In this document: piece after piece, positions 35,416 to 43,667 of the stretch
Numbering within the stretch: the first letter of the stretch is position 1
Layout: every line of letters begins with the position of its first letter
From: Campylobacter hyointestinalis subsp. hyointestinalis
GTDB taxonomy: Bacteria; Campylobacterota; Campylobacteria; Campylobacterales; Campylobacteraceae
Direction: 5' to 3'
Assembly (NCBI RefSeq): GCF_013372145.1
Contig: NZ_CP053827.1
Span: forward strand, 930,001-994,000
Length of the DNA stretch: 64,000 nucleotides
Program-made: the position numbers and the translations under genes
The notes under the pieces: generated by a model
Database searches by the model: none
What the model saw: only the letters and a program-made list of their open reading frames with translations
What the model was told of the DNA's origin: nothing

Positions 35416-35757
35416 ATGAGCATAAAAGTAACCGGATTTGAGAAAATAGAAAAAAAGCTTGAAAACCTTGCAAAACTAGAAATAAATGTAAAACCGGCTC
35501 TTAGAACCATAGGGGAGATGGTAAGAAACAGTATAGAAGATAGCTTTGAGAAAGAGACTAGCCCTTTTGGTGAGCGCTGGAAACCACTTAGCTCATCTAC
35601 TGTTTTTTCTGAAATTAGAGGTGGCAAAAAAGGCAGTACGATAAAAAGCGGGAAGCGACATAAAAAAGGCTTTTTGAAAAAGTACGGTGTAGGTGGCAGT
35701 AGAAGAATACTTAGAAGAGATGGCAATAATATGACATATTCTGCATTTTTCATTTAA
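35416..35757 (+). CDS. Phage virion morphogenesis protein (Mu gpG-like), C-terminally truncated
   Basis: A 113-residue protein whose start MSIKVTGFEKIEKKLENLAK and middle SPFGERWKPLSSST are typical of the Mu gpG / phage virion morphogenesis family (tail completion). Family members usually continue beyond RRILRRDGN with a segment on induced beta structure; here the frame ends after NNMTYSAFFI, exactly where a tail-chaperone-like sequence starts in another frame. It is a remnant of the phage and likely not functional. Confidence 0.7.
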   Translation: MSIKVTGFEKIEKKLENLAKLEINVKPALRTIGEMVRNSIEDSFEKETSPFGERWKPLSSSTVFSEIRGGKKGSTIKSGKRHKKGFLKKYGVGGSRRILRRDGNNMTYSAFFI

Positions 35758-35845
35758 TGAAATTATGGAAATGAGCATGAGTGAATATAATGAGTATTTG
35801 CTACTGGCAAAAGAGATTTTAAAAGCTAAAGCCGGTGGGGTCTAG
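35735..35845 (+). pseudogene. Tail assembly chaperone (GpE-like) C-terminal fragment, copy 1
   Basis: The frame reads HILHFSFNEIMEMSMSEYNE then YLLLAKEILKAKAGGV and stops at 35843-35845. The pattern of HFSxxEI, M-x-M and a helical tail is that of P2 GpE-type tail proteins, whose genes precede the tape measure gene. It begins without its own start, at the break with the morphogenesis gene. A closely related copy lies at 36506-36634. Confidence 0.55.
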
Positions 35846-36000
35846 CTTTTTACACCATGGACAAAGCCAGCTAATAAAATGCAAACAAGAGCAAAGGTAA
35901 ATGGGTTTATATCAAAAAGCCCATATAAAACACCGCCAAAAATAAAGCTTAATGGCGTAATCATTTCAACGATGTCTGATTTAGTATTATCTGTTCTCAT
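35842..36000 (-). CDS. Small antisense membrane protein, copy 1 (holin-like size)
   Basis: A 52-residue ORF on the minus strand, MRTDNTKSDIVEMITPLSFI followed by a hydrophobic run around FGGVLYGLF and FALVCILLAGFVHG. It gives two short spans. It lies between a tail-chaperone end and a tape-measure start, the same slot as the antisense membrane ORF 36614-36814. Coding status is likely but unproven; function unknown. Confidence 0.5.
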   Translation of the reverse strand: MRTDNTKSDIVEMITPLSFIFGGVLYGLFDINPFTFALVCILLAGFVHGVKS

Positions 36001-36052
36001 AAGCAAATAATAACAAACTAGACTTTAAAAGTTCATAAAAAAGGACAAAAAT

Positions 36053-36136
36053 ATGGATAGCACACAATTTGGCATAGTTATAGGCTTAAAAACTGCTGGG
36101 TTTGGAGCACTTAGCGGAAATATATCATCATTTTAA
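36053..36136 (+). pseudogene. Phage tape measure protein N-terminal fragment, copy 1
   Basis: ATG at 36053 behind AAAAGGA opens a 27-residue frame, MDSTQFGIVIGLKTAGFGAL then SGNISSF, and stops. It matches the first residues of tape measure proteins at 36168 and 36845 (an M-[DQ]-x-x-x-[FL]-G-[IL]-[TVS]-I-[AG]-L pattern). A truncated start of a tail-length gene. Confidence 0.5.
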
Positions 36137-36167
36137 CTAATAGTCTTTAAAAAGTCAAGGAATAAAA

Positions 36168-36518
36168 ATGGATAATACTATTTTGGGTCTTACTATAGCA
36201 TTAAGTACAAAAGGATTTAATGCTATAGCTGGTAATGTAAAAGCATTAAGCCGCATGGCAGAACAAGCTAGTAAACCCGGTGCAAATATTGATAAACTAA
36301 GTAAAAAAATAGAAAAAATATCGGCTATTAACATCAAAATAGCAAATCACAAAAACGATATAAACTCACAAATATCAAATATAGGCTATAGCCTAGCAAA
36401 ACTTACTAGCTTTGCTGTTCCAGTTAAAATAGCTATTGACCAAGAAGAAGCTATGGTGGACCTCAAAAAATACGTAGACTTTGCTAGCGAAGAAGAGTTT
36501 AAGGCGTGGCTCTCATAG
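36168..36518 (+). pseudogene. Phage tape measure protein N-terminal fragment, copy 2
   Basis: A 116-residue frame, MDNTILGLTIALSTKGFNAI then helical SRMAEQASKPGANIDKLSKKIEKISAI and FAVPVKIAIDQEEAMVDLKK, ending EEEFKAWLS. The last segment resembles the start of TP901-type tape measure cores. Natural proteins run to 600 or more residues, so this is a remnant cut at about 36500, where a tail-chaperone copy begins. Confidence 0.6.
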
Positions 36519-36634
36519 GTCACGTTCTACACTTTTCATATAGTGAGATTATGAGTATGGATGTGGGCGAGTATAATGAGTATTTAAAGGAAGCTATGGA
36601 AATTATCAAATCTTTAAATGCGTGTGATAAATGA
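36506..36634 (+). pseudogene. Tail assembly chaperone (GpE-like) C-terminal fragment, copy 2
   Basis: A frame from GTG 36506 reads VALIGHVLHFSYSEIMSMDV then GEYNEYLKEAMEIIKSLNACDK. It aligns with copy 1 at 35735 (LHFS-x-x-EIM, EYNEYL, A-x-EI) and again joins foreign coding sequence at the same point just before the HVLHF/HILHF. So the two copies share one recombination border. Confidence 0.55.
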
Positions 36635-36814
36635 TAAAAAGCGATAAAACGCATTATTTGTGCGAGCAGGCAATAAATCAACAATGTATAAAAAAAGATA
36701 GATAAGCGTAGCATAAATAATAGATGAAGCAATTATATACTCATCATTGTTTGTAAATAGCAAAACAATAAACGAAATGATGCAAAGTGCAATAAAAATT
36801 GTAAATCTTTTCAT
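36614..36814 (-). CDS. Small antisense membrane protein, copy 2
   Basis: Minus-strand frame of 66 residues from the ATG at 36814 (MKRFTIFIALCIISFIVLLF...), with two spans (about 4-20 and 27-50) and a basic tail. A longer frame to 36850 has no site. It overlaps the end of the tail-chaperone copy 2 and lies just before tape-measure copy 3, the same slot as ORF 35842-36000, though the two proteins do not look alike in detail. Confidence 0.45.
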   Translation of the reverse strand: MKRFTIFIALCIISFIVLLFTNNDEYIIASSIIYATLIYLFLYIVDLLPARTNNAFYRFLSFITRI

Positions 36815-36844
36815 AGGTAAATTATACAAAAAAAGGATAAAAAA

Positions 36845-37027
36845 ATGCAAGATATCGGAGTCGGTCTTAGTATTGGGTTAGCATTTCAAGGCATCGCATC
36901 AATAAAAACGTGCGAAACATCATTTAATAGGCTAAAAAAAGCTATAAATAATGTTGGAGGAAGTGTTAAAAATTTAAAAAGAGACTTGGCTGCAATAAAA
37001 AGGTATAGAAAAAAAGGAATATATTAA
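36845..37027 (+). pseudogene. Phage tape measure protein N-terminal fragment, copy 3
   Basis: A 60-residue frame, MQDIGVGLSIGLAFQGIASI then ETSFNRLKKAINNVGGSVKN and LKRDLAAIKRYRKKGIY, preceded by AAAAGGA. It is the third tape-measure start in 800 bp and is cut off at 37027. The segment SFNRLKKAINNVGGSVK is the usual amphipathic helix of these proteins. Confidence 0.55.
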
Positions 37028-37464
37028 ATTCATATGATAAGCTGCGCCACAGATAGCATGAAACATCATATTATGGAAAGTGATTTGTATGCTATCAATA
37101 CACCCCTGATGGCGTGATGATCAAATAGTACTATATACAAGGAAATGAGCTGATATTTGTATCGTACAATCCTATCTATACATATATAAGATTTTTTATT
37201 GATGAGTGTAAAATTATTGGAAAATTTGCAGGGATACTTAGAGGGGTTTAGAGATTTATTTGCGTTTATAATCAAACTATTTTTAGTATGTTTTTGAAGC
37301 TGTTTGATTTTAAAAAGCGCTTTACAGCAATCTCAAAAAATTATTTTATCTAAATTTATAAATATACAAAAAATTAGAATATAAAAATATTTTTATATAA
37401 ATTTAAGTAAGTTTAAAATATAATTTTTATGACAAACTTTGATTTAATATTTAGGAGTAATATT
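37028..37464. other. Remnant region between phage debris and cdtA
   Basis: About 437 bp of mostly A/T-rich DNA. From 37080 to 37255 a plus-strand frame with one internal stop reads YQYTPDGVMIK then YYIQGNELIFVSYNPIYTYI and IDECKIIGKFAGILRGV, which looks like a decayed gene that I cannot name. The right end carries the cdt promoter (TATAAT 37419-37424) and ribosome site. Confidence 0.4.
37419..37458 (+). promoter_or_regulatory. Probable cdtABC promoter and ribosome site
   Basis: TATAAT (37419-37424) in an A/T-rich context, followed by a ribosome site AGGAG at 37453-37457, 7 bp before the chosen cdtA ATG (37465). A -35 box could not be identified with confidence; Campylobacter promoters often lack one. 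Confidence 0.5.
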
Positions 37465-38103
37465 ATGTTAAGGCTTTCTATTTTGATTATGCTATCTATA
37501 TTTTTAATATCTTGCAGTACCACTAAATCAAATAACTATAAAGCTCCTAGGGTGCAATCTACTAATAGCAATAGCTCAGCTCTAAGCAATACTTTACCAT
37601 CTAAACAGATATTATTAACAACTAGGGATAACCTAGGGGATAGCTCAATGCCATTAGCTATTATAAATCCAAGAGGCTCATCTTTAACTGTTTGGGCATT
37701 AGCTGAGGGTAACTGGGTATGGGGATATACTCTAGATAGATCAATAGATTTTGGTGGAGCTAGGCTATGGCAGGTAATAAATTTAGGCGGAGATATAGCT
37801 CTTATTAAAAATGTCCGCACAGGTAACTGCTTGCATGATGAAGGGCGTGGTGTAACTCATAGAACTTGCAATAAAAATAGTAAAAACCAACAATGGGAAC
37901 TTTTTGCTATGGATAATGGTGCAGTTATGATTAGATCTACTGCATCAAACAATTGCTTAAGAACAGAGTATGGAGATATAGTCCAGATTGATAGTGTATT
38001 TAGCATTACGATGGAGCGATGCACGCTAGAGCCAAATTTAGATCAGCAGTGGATATTTATACCAGCACCAATTGAAGCCTCACCGCTTTTAGGAGATAAA
38101 TAG
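37465..38103 (+). CDS. cdtA: Cytolethal distending toxin subunit A
   Basis: Binding subunit of CDT. The start at 37465 is chosen for its AGGAG; it gives 212 residues with a lipoprotein signal, LSIFLISC (Cys about 17). The mature part has a ricin-B-type lectin fold with repeated GNCLHD and NNCLRT plus QQWELF / QQWIF signatures, as in CdtA proteins. It begins an operon, one base before cdtB. CdtA with CdtC attaches the toxin to host cells; no damage is seen. Confidence 0.95.
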   Translation: MLRLSILIMLSIFLISCSTTKSNNYKAPRVQSTNSNSSALSNTLPSKQILLTTRDNLGDSSMPLAIINPRGSSLTVWALAEGNWVWGYTLDRSIDFGGARLWQVINLGGDIALIKNVRTGNCLHDEGRGVTHRTCNKNSKNQQWELFAMDNGAVMIRSTASNNCLRTEYGDIVQIDSVFSITMERCTLEPNLDQQWIFIPAPIEASPLLGDK

Positions 38104-38928
38104 ATGAAAAGATTAGTTATCCTAGTAGCGCTACTTAGTGCTAGTTTACTATTTAGTGCTATTGATGATTTTAAAACAGCTACTTGGAATATGCAAGGAT
38201 CAAGCGCAAGTAGTGAAGCTAAGTGGAGTGTTAGCATAAGACAGATGTTCTCAGGCGATAATGGTCTAGACATACTAGCAGTTCAAGAAGCAGGAAGCTT
38301 GCCAAGAACTGCAAGAGCTACAGGTAGGGTATTTGACTTTAATGGCACAGATGTAAATGTAACTGAGCATATATGGAATTTAGGAACAAACCTTCGCCCA
38401 AGCTTTGTATTTATATACTATGCTAGAACCGACCTTGGAGCCAATAGGGTAAATTTAGCTTTAGTTAGTAGAAATCCAGCTGATGAAGTATTCTTATTGC
38501 CACCTCCTACGACTGTTTCAAGACCAATTCTAGGTATTAGATTAAGAAATGACGCTTTCTTTAGCATACATGCTCTTGCAAATGGTGGAATTGATGCATC
38601 GGCTATAGTTCATAGTGTAGATAACTTCTTTAGAAACTCACAAACACTAATGAACTCAAACTGGATAGTAATGGGTGATTTCAATAGAGAACCAGGAGAG
38701 CTACTTAGCTCATTTGAGCTAGAGCTAAGACTTCGTGCTAGAATAATTACAAATAGTGCCATTACTCAAGTTAGTGCTAGAAGGACGTTAGATTACGCGG
38801 TAGTAGGAAACTCTAATAGATCTGTAGTTCCAGCTCCACTGCCACCTATTACAGCTAGCACATTCTTTAGCGGATTTAGATCACACTTAGCAAGTGATCA
38901 CTTTCCTATAACATTTGGGAGATTTTAA
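38104..38928 (+). CDS. cdtB: Cytolethal distending toxin subunit B (DNase)
   Basis: Catalytic subunit, a DNase I-like nuclease that enters host nuclei and breaks DNA. The signal peptide covers about 1-18. Catalytic residues are all visible: Glu62 in QEAGS, His156 in FSIHALANGG, Asp192/Asn194 in GDFNREPGE, Asp230 in RRTLDYAV and Asp265-His266 in SDHFPIT. 274 residues, normal length. The stop overlaps the cdtC ATG. Confidence 0.97.
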   Translation: MKRLVILVALLSASLLFSAIDDFKTATWNMQGSSASSEAKWSVSIRQMFSGDNGLDILAVQEAGSLPRTARATGRVFDFNGTDVNVTEHIWNLGTNLRPSFVFIYYARTDLGANRVNLALVSRNPADEVFLLPPPTTVSRPILGIRLRNDAFFSIHALANGGIDASAIVHSVDNFFRNSQTLMNSNWIVMGDFNREPGELLSSFELELRLRARIITNSAITQVSARRTLDYAVVGNSNRSVVPAPLPPITASTFFSGFRSHLASDHFPITFGRF

Positions 38929-39680
38929 TGAGAACTATACTAATATTTATATCATCTGCTTTGTTTATAATGCTAAGCCTAAGCGGTTGCGTGGATAAAG
39001 AAAAAGTAGTATCAACAACTAAAAGTAACTTTTTAGTTACTAATGAGAGTTTGGGATTTGCTGGCCCACTAGCACCTAATGAGAATAGAGCTCCAGATAG
39101 GCTAGATGCTACTCCAAAGGTTCCTAGCATAGAAAAACTACTTAAACAATCAAATACCCCAAGCGATCCTTTTACTCCTCTACTTAGTCTAAGATCGCTT
39201 GAGAGCGGTATGACTTTAATAGTAAATTTCGCTCAAAGAGATGAGACATTTAACTGGAATATTCGTGAAGTAAAGTCATTTGAGCCAAATCTTATAAAAA
39301 ATATTCAAAGAGTAGATGATTTTAAGTATCTTGAGTTTGAGTATATTCAGTTTGTAAGTTCTAATGACATTGATATGTGCTTAGCCATACAAGAAAGTGG
39401 ATTTTTTGGGCTAAAAAATTGTGCTGATGATCTTGAAAAAGCTAAGTTTGAGAGTGTATTTCAACTAATCCCTATGAGTACAGACTCAGTCCAGATTAGA
39501 TCATTGGTGCTTGGTGGAGGCGAATGTATAAGCACATTTGAAAATCCCAATCTTTTCCCATGGCAACGAATAGGTATAGATAAGTGTCAACTAATGCAAG
39601 GTTTTAATACAAACCTAGCAAGACTTTGGGCTATAATGCCAGAAAATAGACCTGCTAAGGTGCTGGTGTCTGTGAAGTGA
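38928..39680 (+). CDS. cdtC: Cytolethal distending toxin subunit C
   Basis: Second binding subunit of CDT, a 250-residue lipoprotein-like protein (signal IMLSLSGC). The mature domain has a ricin-like lectin fold (VSSNDIDMCLAIQESGFFGL, GGGECISTFENPN, ending LARLWAIMPE). It overlaps the last base of cdtB, so the operon is coupled. Complete. Confidence 0.94.
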   Translation: MRTILIFISSALFIMLSLSGCVDKEKVVSTTKSNFLVTNESLGFAGPLAPNENRAPDRLDATPKVPSIEKLLKQSNTPSDPFTPLLSLRSLESGMTLIVNFAQRDETFNWNIREVKSFEPNLIKNIQRVDDFKYLEFEYIQFVSSNDIDMCLAIQESGFFGLKNCADDLEKAKFESVFQLIPMSTDSVQIRSLVLGGGECISTFENPNLFPWQRIGIDKCQLMQGFNTNLARLWAIMPENRPAKVLVSVK

Positions 39681-39809
39681 TGAAGATGAGCAAAACTAAG
39701 TTTTAAATGATGAAGTATTTGTAGCACCAAATGTGTCAAAAATAATATATTTTGTTTTAAAGACTAAATTTGCTACCAAAAATAACACTGATCTAAAGTT
39801 TTTTATAAA

Positions 39810-39831
39810 ATAGTAATTTATAGATTACTAT
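39810..39831 (+). terminator. Possible hairpin after cdtC
   Basis: Inverted repeat ATAGTAAT (39810-39817) / ATTACTAT (39824-39831), 130 bp after cdtC. The stem is A/T-only with no clear U-run, so it is a weak candidate. Another small repeat (ACAAAC...GTTTGC) lies near 39899-39917. The whole gap 39681-39950 has no coding content I recognise. Confidence 0.35.
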
Positions 39832-39952
39832 TAAACAATGTTTATATGTTAAGCTCAATACAAATCATATAAATTTAGACAAGTAAAGTGCGGCTAACAC
39901 AAACCTATATATGTTTGCGTTTTAATATCTAAAATAACACACAAAAAGATTT

Positions 39953-40308
39953 TTTGCGACACACGAAGCTTATCTGCACTTGCTTACGCTTTACTACTAT
40001 GAGCTTTCTACAAATGAACTGGATGCGAAATTTACTCAATACTTCTCTGATATCTCGCAAAAAACCATTTTAGCCGATATCGGTGTGAGTTTGGCGATTG
40101 AAGATAAGTGGCTGAGCTTCACTCCTGCTTTACAACAAGAGTTTATAAATGATAGCGAAGAGCTGATCTATCATTTTGGCGGCAATCCTTTTACCATAGA
40201 TCCTAATGATAAAAAAACACGTATTTTAGACTTTTATTTGGTGTAGGCTACAATGAAAATGAAAAGATAAATTTAGAATTTAATATAAGCGGTAAACAAA
40301 AGCTATAA
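39953..40308 (+). pseudogene. Outer-membrane beta-barrel (autotransporter-like) C-terminal fragment, frameshifted
   Basis: Frame reading LHLLTLYYYELSTNELDAKF, KTILADIGVSLAIEDKWLSF, TPALQQEFINDSEELIYHFG and PNDKKTRILDFYLV, stopping at 40246. One base shift at the end restores DFYLGVGYNENEKINLEFNI before a stop at 40308. Alternating hydrophobic strands with aromatic ends look like the barrel of an autotransporter or similar outer-membrane protein. There is no start and no passenger part. The family call is tentative. Confidence 0.4.
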
Positions 40309-40322
40309 ATACTAGAATTCGT

Positions 40323-40352
40323 ATCCGCAATGACTAAACGTCGTTTGCGGAT
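40323..40352 (-). terminator. Probable terminator after DAHP synthase
   Basis: Inverted repeat ATCCGCAA (40323-40330) / TTGCGGAT (40345-40352), with a 14-nt loop, 23 bp beyond the aroG stop on the minus strand. The U-run is weak. It may act in both directions. Confidence 0.5.
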
Positions 40353-40374
40353 ATAAAAAGCAGATAATTAGTGA

Positions 40375-41724
40375 TTATTTCCTAGCTTCTTTGACTAGAT
40401 CTGCTATCAAAAATGCAAGTTCTAAAGCTTGATCTGCATTCAGGCGCGGATCGCACTGAGTTTCATATCTACTTGCAAGCCCGTCTTCAGTTACTTTAAA
40501 CACTCCACCCGTACATTCAGTTACGTCTTGTCCGGTCATCTCAAGGTGTACGCCGCCAGCTATCGTGCCACAAGCCTTATGTATATCAAAAAAGCTTCTT
40601 ACTTCACTCATTACGTCGTTAAACTCACGAGTTTTAAAGCCGCTACTAGCTTTTTGAGTATTTCCGTGCATCGGATCTATACTCCAAAGGATATTTAACC
40701 CTTCTTTTTTGACGCTATTTAGCAAATTCGGAAGTCTATCTTCTATCTTTTTAGCACCCATTCTTACGATGATATTAAGACGTCCTGGCTCATTACTAGG
40801 ATTTAGTTTGTTTGCTAAAGCCACGATATCTTCAGGTTTAGCATCTGGTCCTATCTTGCAGCCGATAGGATTTTTAACACCGCTTAAGAAATGCACGTGA
40901 GCGTCATTTACTCCTCTTGTTCTTTCACCTATCCAAAGCATATGAGCAGAGCAGTTATACCAGTCGCCACTTAAACTATCAATGCGAGTTAAAGCCTCTT
41001 CATAAGGAAGCAATAGTGCTTCATGAGACGTGTAAAGCTTTGTTTCGCTAAGCACTGGTGTATTTTGAGTAGTAACGCCGCATGCTTCCATAAAATTTAG
41101 CGTTTGTGTTAGCTGTGCTGCTAAAAGCTCAAATTTATCTCCGATCTCAGCTCTTTTTATAAAGCCAAGATTCCATCGATGAACTTCGTGTAAATTCGCA
41201 AGTCCTCCACGTGAAAATGCTCTAAGTAAATTTAGCGTAGAAGCGCTTTGGTAATAAGCCTCGATCATTCTTTTAGGATCAGGCACTCTAGCTTCATTTG
41301 TAAACTCAAAACCGTTTATGATGTCGCCTCTGTAACTTGGGAGCTTCACTCCGCCAACTTCTTCAAAATCACTACTTCTAGGTTTTGCAAACTGCCCTGC
41401 CACCCTACCTACCTTGACGATAGGACAGCCTCCGGCAAACGTAAGAACTATCGCCATTTGAAGCATTACTTTAAACATATCTCTGATATTATTTGCATTA
41501 AAATTCGCAAAGCTCTCGGCACAGTCTCCACCTTGAAGTAAAAAGCTATTGCCTAATGTCACATTTTTTAACTCTTCTTTGAGATTTCTTACTTCACCAG
41601 CAAAAACAAGTGGTGGAAGACCTTTTATCTTTTTTTCTACGTTGTTTAATTCATTCATATCTGGATAAGTAGGTTGTTGTAAAATATTATACTTTCTCCA
41701 GCTATCCGCTGTCCATTTTTCCAT
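40375..41724 (-). CDS. aroG: Class II 3-deoxy-D-arabino-heptulosonate 7-phosphate synthase
   Basis: First shikimate-pathway enzyme, plant/AroA-II type of about 449 residues. Visible features: [14 protein letters not shown] start, [41 protein letters not shown] and [19 protein letters not shown]. The ATG at 41724 is preferred to 41730 because TAAGG sits about 8 bp upstream of it. Gene symbol use varies (aroG/aroH/aroA); function is clear. Confidence 0.95.
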   Translation of the reverse strand: MEKWTADSWRKYNILQQPTYPDMNELNNVEKKIKGLPPLVFAGEVRNLKEELKNVTLGNSFLLQGGDCAESFANFNANNIRDMFKVMLQMAIVLTFAGGCPIVKVGRVAGQFAKPRSSDFEEVGGVKLPSYRGDIINGFEFTNEARVPDPKRMIEAYYQSASTLNLLRAFSRGGLANLHEVHRWNLGFIKRAEIGDKFELLAAQLTQTLNFMEACGVTTQNTPVLSETKLYTSHEALLLPYEEALTRIDSLSGDWYNCSAHMLWIGERTRGVNDAHVHFLSGVKNPIGCKIGPDAKPEDIVALANKLNPSNEPGRLNIIVRMGAKKIEDRLPNLLNSVKKEGLNILWSIDPMHGNTQKASSGFKTREFNDVMSEVRSFFDIHKACGTIAGGVHLEMTGQDVTECTGGVFKVTEDGLASRYETQCDPRLNADQALELAFLIADLVKEARK

Positions 41725-41842
41725 TATCATACCTTATTTTAGAAGTTTTTTGATTATATCCAAACGTTTCTTTTGTTAAATTTAAAAATTACCTTATTTT
41801 TACATAAGTTTTTTTGATTAATTTTTCTTTTATGAAATAATT

Positions 41843-41848
41843 ATATAA
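41843..41848 (+). promoter_or_regulatory. Probable -10 box of AEC transporter gene
   Basis: TATAAT at 41843-41848, 33 bp before the ATG at 41881. Flanking T-rich runs fit the periodic upstream signal of Campylobacter sigma70 promoters. No clear -35 box is seen. Confidence 0.5.
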
Positions 41849-41880
41849 TTCGCCACTAAAAAATACTAAAAGGATCAAAT

Positions 41881-42786
41881 ATGGTTTTTGGAGCTATGTT
41901 TTCTATCTTTATACTTCTAGCGTCTGGATATTTGGCAAAAAAAACTAAAGTTTTAGCACAAAATCAAGCCATAATATTTATAGATTTTGTCTTATGTTTT
42001 GCACTTCCTGCTATGATCTTTGATAGAATTTATCACGTCAATATCGATATAAATTTGATAAATGTCATACTTACTGGTTTTGGCTCGTCTATCATAGCAG
42101 CTCTTATCGCAGTAGGGCTTGGGTTTTTATTTAAATTTAAAAAAACGACTATAGTGAGTTTGGCACTACTTAGTCTTTTTGGAAATACTCTTTTCGTGGG
42201 TATCCCTATCGTTCAGGGATTTTTTGGCGAGGAAGCTATAAATGAAGTTATATTTTACGATCAACTAGCAACTGGAATTCCTATATCTATACTAGGTCCA
42301 CTTATACTATCGCTTGGTGCTCCTGCAAAGGTTTCTTTGATACAAAATACGGTAAAAATACTAAAATTCCCACCGTTTGTAGCACTTATATTAGGACTAA
42401 TATGTAGAAATTTTGAACTTCCAGATATTATATTTCCACCGCTTAAAATGTTTGCTAGCAGCGTTGTGCCAGTAGCTCTTTTTGCTGTTGGAATAGGACT
42501 TGGATTTAACAGCGTAAAAAGTGCATGGAAAAGTACGAGCGTGGTTTTAGTGGCAAAAATGGTGATAGCGCCTGCATTATTTGTGGTAATAGCGTCTTCA
42601 TTTGGCGTAAATTTCGATCAAAAATGGATGGTAGGACTTATAGAATGCGCGATGCCGCCTATGGTTTTAGCTAGCGCTATGATACTAAAAGCAAATTTAG
42701 ATACCAACTTAGCTATTTCAAGTGTCGCTCTTGGTATAGTATTTACTTTCATAAGTATACCTAGCATATTTTTATTTCTAGCTTGA
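41881..42786 (+). CDS. AEC (auxin efflux carrier) family transporter
   Basis: A 301-residue membrane protein with ten spans and the AEC pattern: PxMIFDR near 40, FGNTLFVGIPIVQGFFG and AVGIGLGF in the second half, plus ECAMPPMVLASAM at about 255-270. The family moves organic acids or amino-acid-like anions (for example malate); the substrate is not predictable. Single gene with its own TATAAT and terminator. Confidence 0.9.
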   Translation: MVFGAMFSIFILLASGYLAKKTKVLAQNQAIIFIDFVLCFALPAMIFDRIYHVNIDINLINVILTGFGSSIIAALIAVGLGFLFKFKKTTIVSLALLSLFGNTLFVGIPIVQGFFGEEAINEVIFYDQLATGIPISILGPLILSLGAPAKVSLIQNTVKILKFPPFVALILGLICRNFELPDIIFPPLKMFASSVVPVALFAVGIGLGFNSVKSAWKSTSVVLVAKMVIAPALFVVIASSFGVNFDQKWMVGLIECAMPPMVLASAMILKANLDTNLAISSVALGIVFTFISIPSIFLFLA

Positions 42787-42810
42787 TCTATGACCAAGCT
42801 AGGTCTTTTT
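42778..42810 (+). terminator. Terminator after AEC transporter
   Basis: Perfect 8-bp stem CTAGCTTG (42778-42785) / CAAGCTAG (42795-42802), followed by GTCTTTTTA. The stem overlaps the stop codon of the transporter gene. It lies between convergent genes. Confidence 0.75.
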
Positions 42811-42814
42811 AGTA

Positions 42815-43549
42815 CTATTTAAAGCTCTCTACTAAATTTCCGACTAATAAATTCCATCCATCTACTAATACAAATATCAGTAGCTTAAAAGGCAAGGATA
42901 TCATCGTAGGCGGTAGCATCATCATACCCATAGCCATAAGTACGGAGCTTACTACCATATCTATGACTAAAAAAGGAAGATAAAGTAAAAATCCTATCTC
43001 AAAAGCTGTTTTTAGCTCACTTATGACAAACGCAGGAGCAGCTACACTAAATGGCACGTCGTCTATAGTCTTTGGATTTGGCAGAGCTCTTATCCTGTAA
43101 AACAGAGCTAAATCCTTTTCTCTAGTATTTCTCACCATAAACTCTTTAAATGGTTTACTACCAAGCTCAAACGCTTCTTGATAGCTAATCTGCTCGGCTA
43201 AATACGGTTTTATACCCTCATCGTATGATTTTTTGGCTACTGGTTCCATAATGAAAAACGTAAGTATCAAAGCAAGCGAGATAAGTATGCTAGTAGGTGG
43301 CATCTGCTGTGTTGCCATAGCTTGACGCAAAAATGAAAATACTATAATAAGTCTCAAGAAACTAGTCATAACAAAGATCAAAGACGGAGCTAAAGCTAGT
43401 ATCGTTAGGACTATTAAGACATTTAAGCTAGTAACTAGCTGCTGAGGCGTATCTGGTGCGCTTAAAGTTAAATTTATAGTAGGAACAGTGAGCGTATCGG
43501 CCGCAAAAACAGTAACAAAGCCAAATAAAAATAGTAGTAAAAACCTCAA
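42815..43549 (-). CDS. fliP: Flagellar export apparatus protein FliP
   Basis: Component of the flagellar type III export gate. 244 residues with a signal-peptide-like start (MRFLLLFLFGFVTVFA), four spans, and family motifs PSLIFVMTSFLRLIIVFSFLR, QQMPPTS and the C-terminal MMLPPTMISLPFKLLIFVLVDGW. It usually neighbours glmU in C. jejuni; here the APE-like block lies between the two. Confidence 0.96.
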   Translation of the reverse strand: MRFLLLFLFGFVTVFAADTLTVPTINLTLSAPDTPQQLVTSLNVLIVLTILALAPSLIFVMTSFLRLIIVFSFLRQAMATQQMPPTSILISLALILTFFIMEPVAKKSYDEGIKPYLAEQISYQEAFELGSKPFKEFMVRNTREKDLALFYRIRALPNPKTIDDVPFSVAAPAFVISELKTAFEIGFLLYLPFLVIDMVVSSVLMAMGMMMLPPTMISLPFKLLIFVLVDGWNLLVGNLVESFK

Positions 43550-43667
43550 AGTCTAGCCTTAAAATTGAATGGCTGATTTTATCAAATTTTGTCTAAATTT
43601 TTTCATAAACCCAGCCGTATTTAGTAACCATCTCTTGAACATATCAAATTTTGACGGTATTTTAAAT

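Noticed and set aside
41248..41541. Plus-strand ORF opposite the DAHP synthase
   Set aside because: Lies entirely within the strongly supported class II DAHP synthase gene on the other strand.
43557..43667. Micro-ORFs between fliP and the truncated thioesterase (for example MFKRWLLNTAGF)
   Set aside because: Very short, overlapping frames, no ribosome site; probably scraps left by the deletion that cut the thioesterase.
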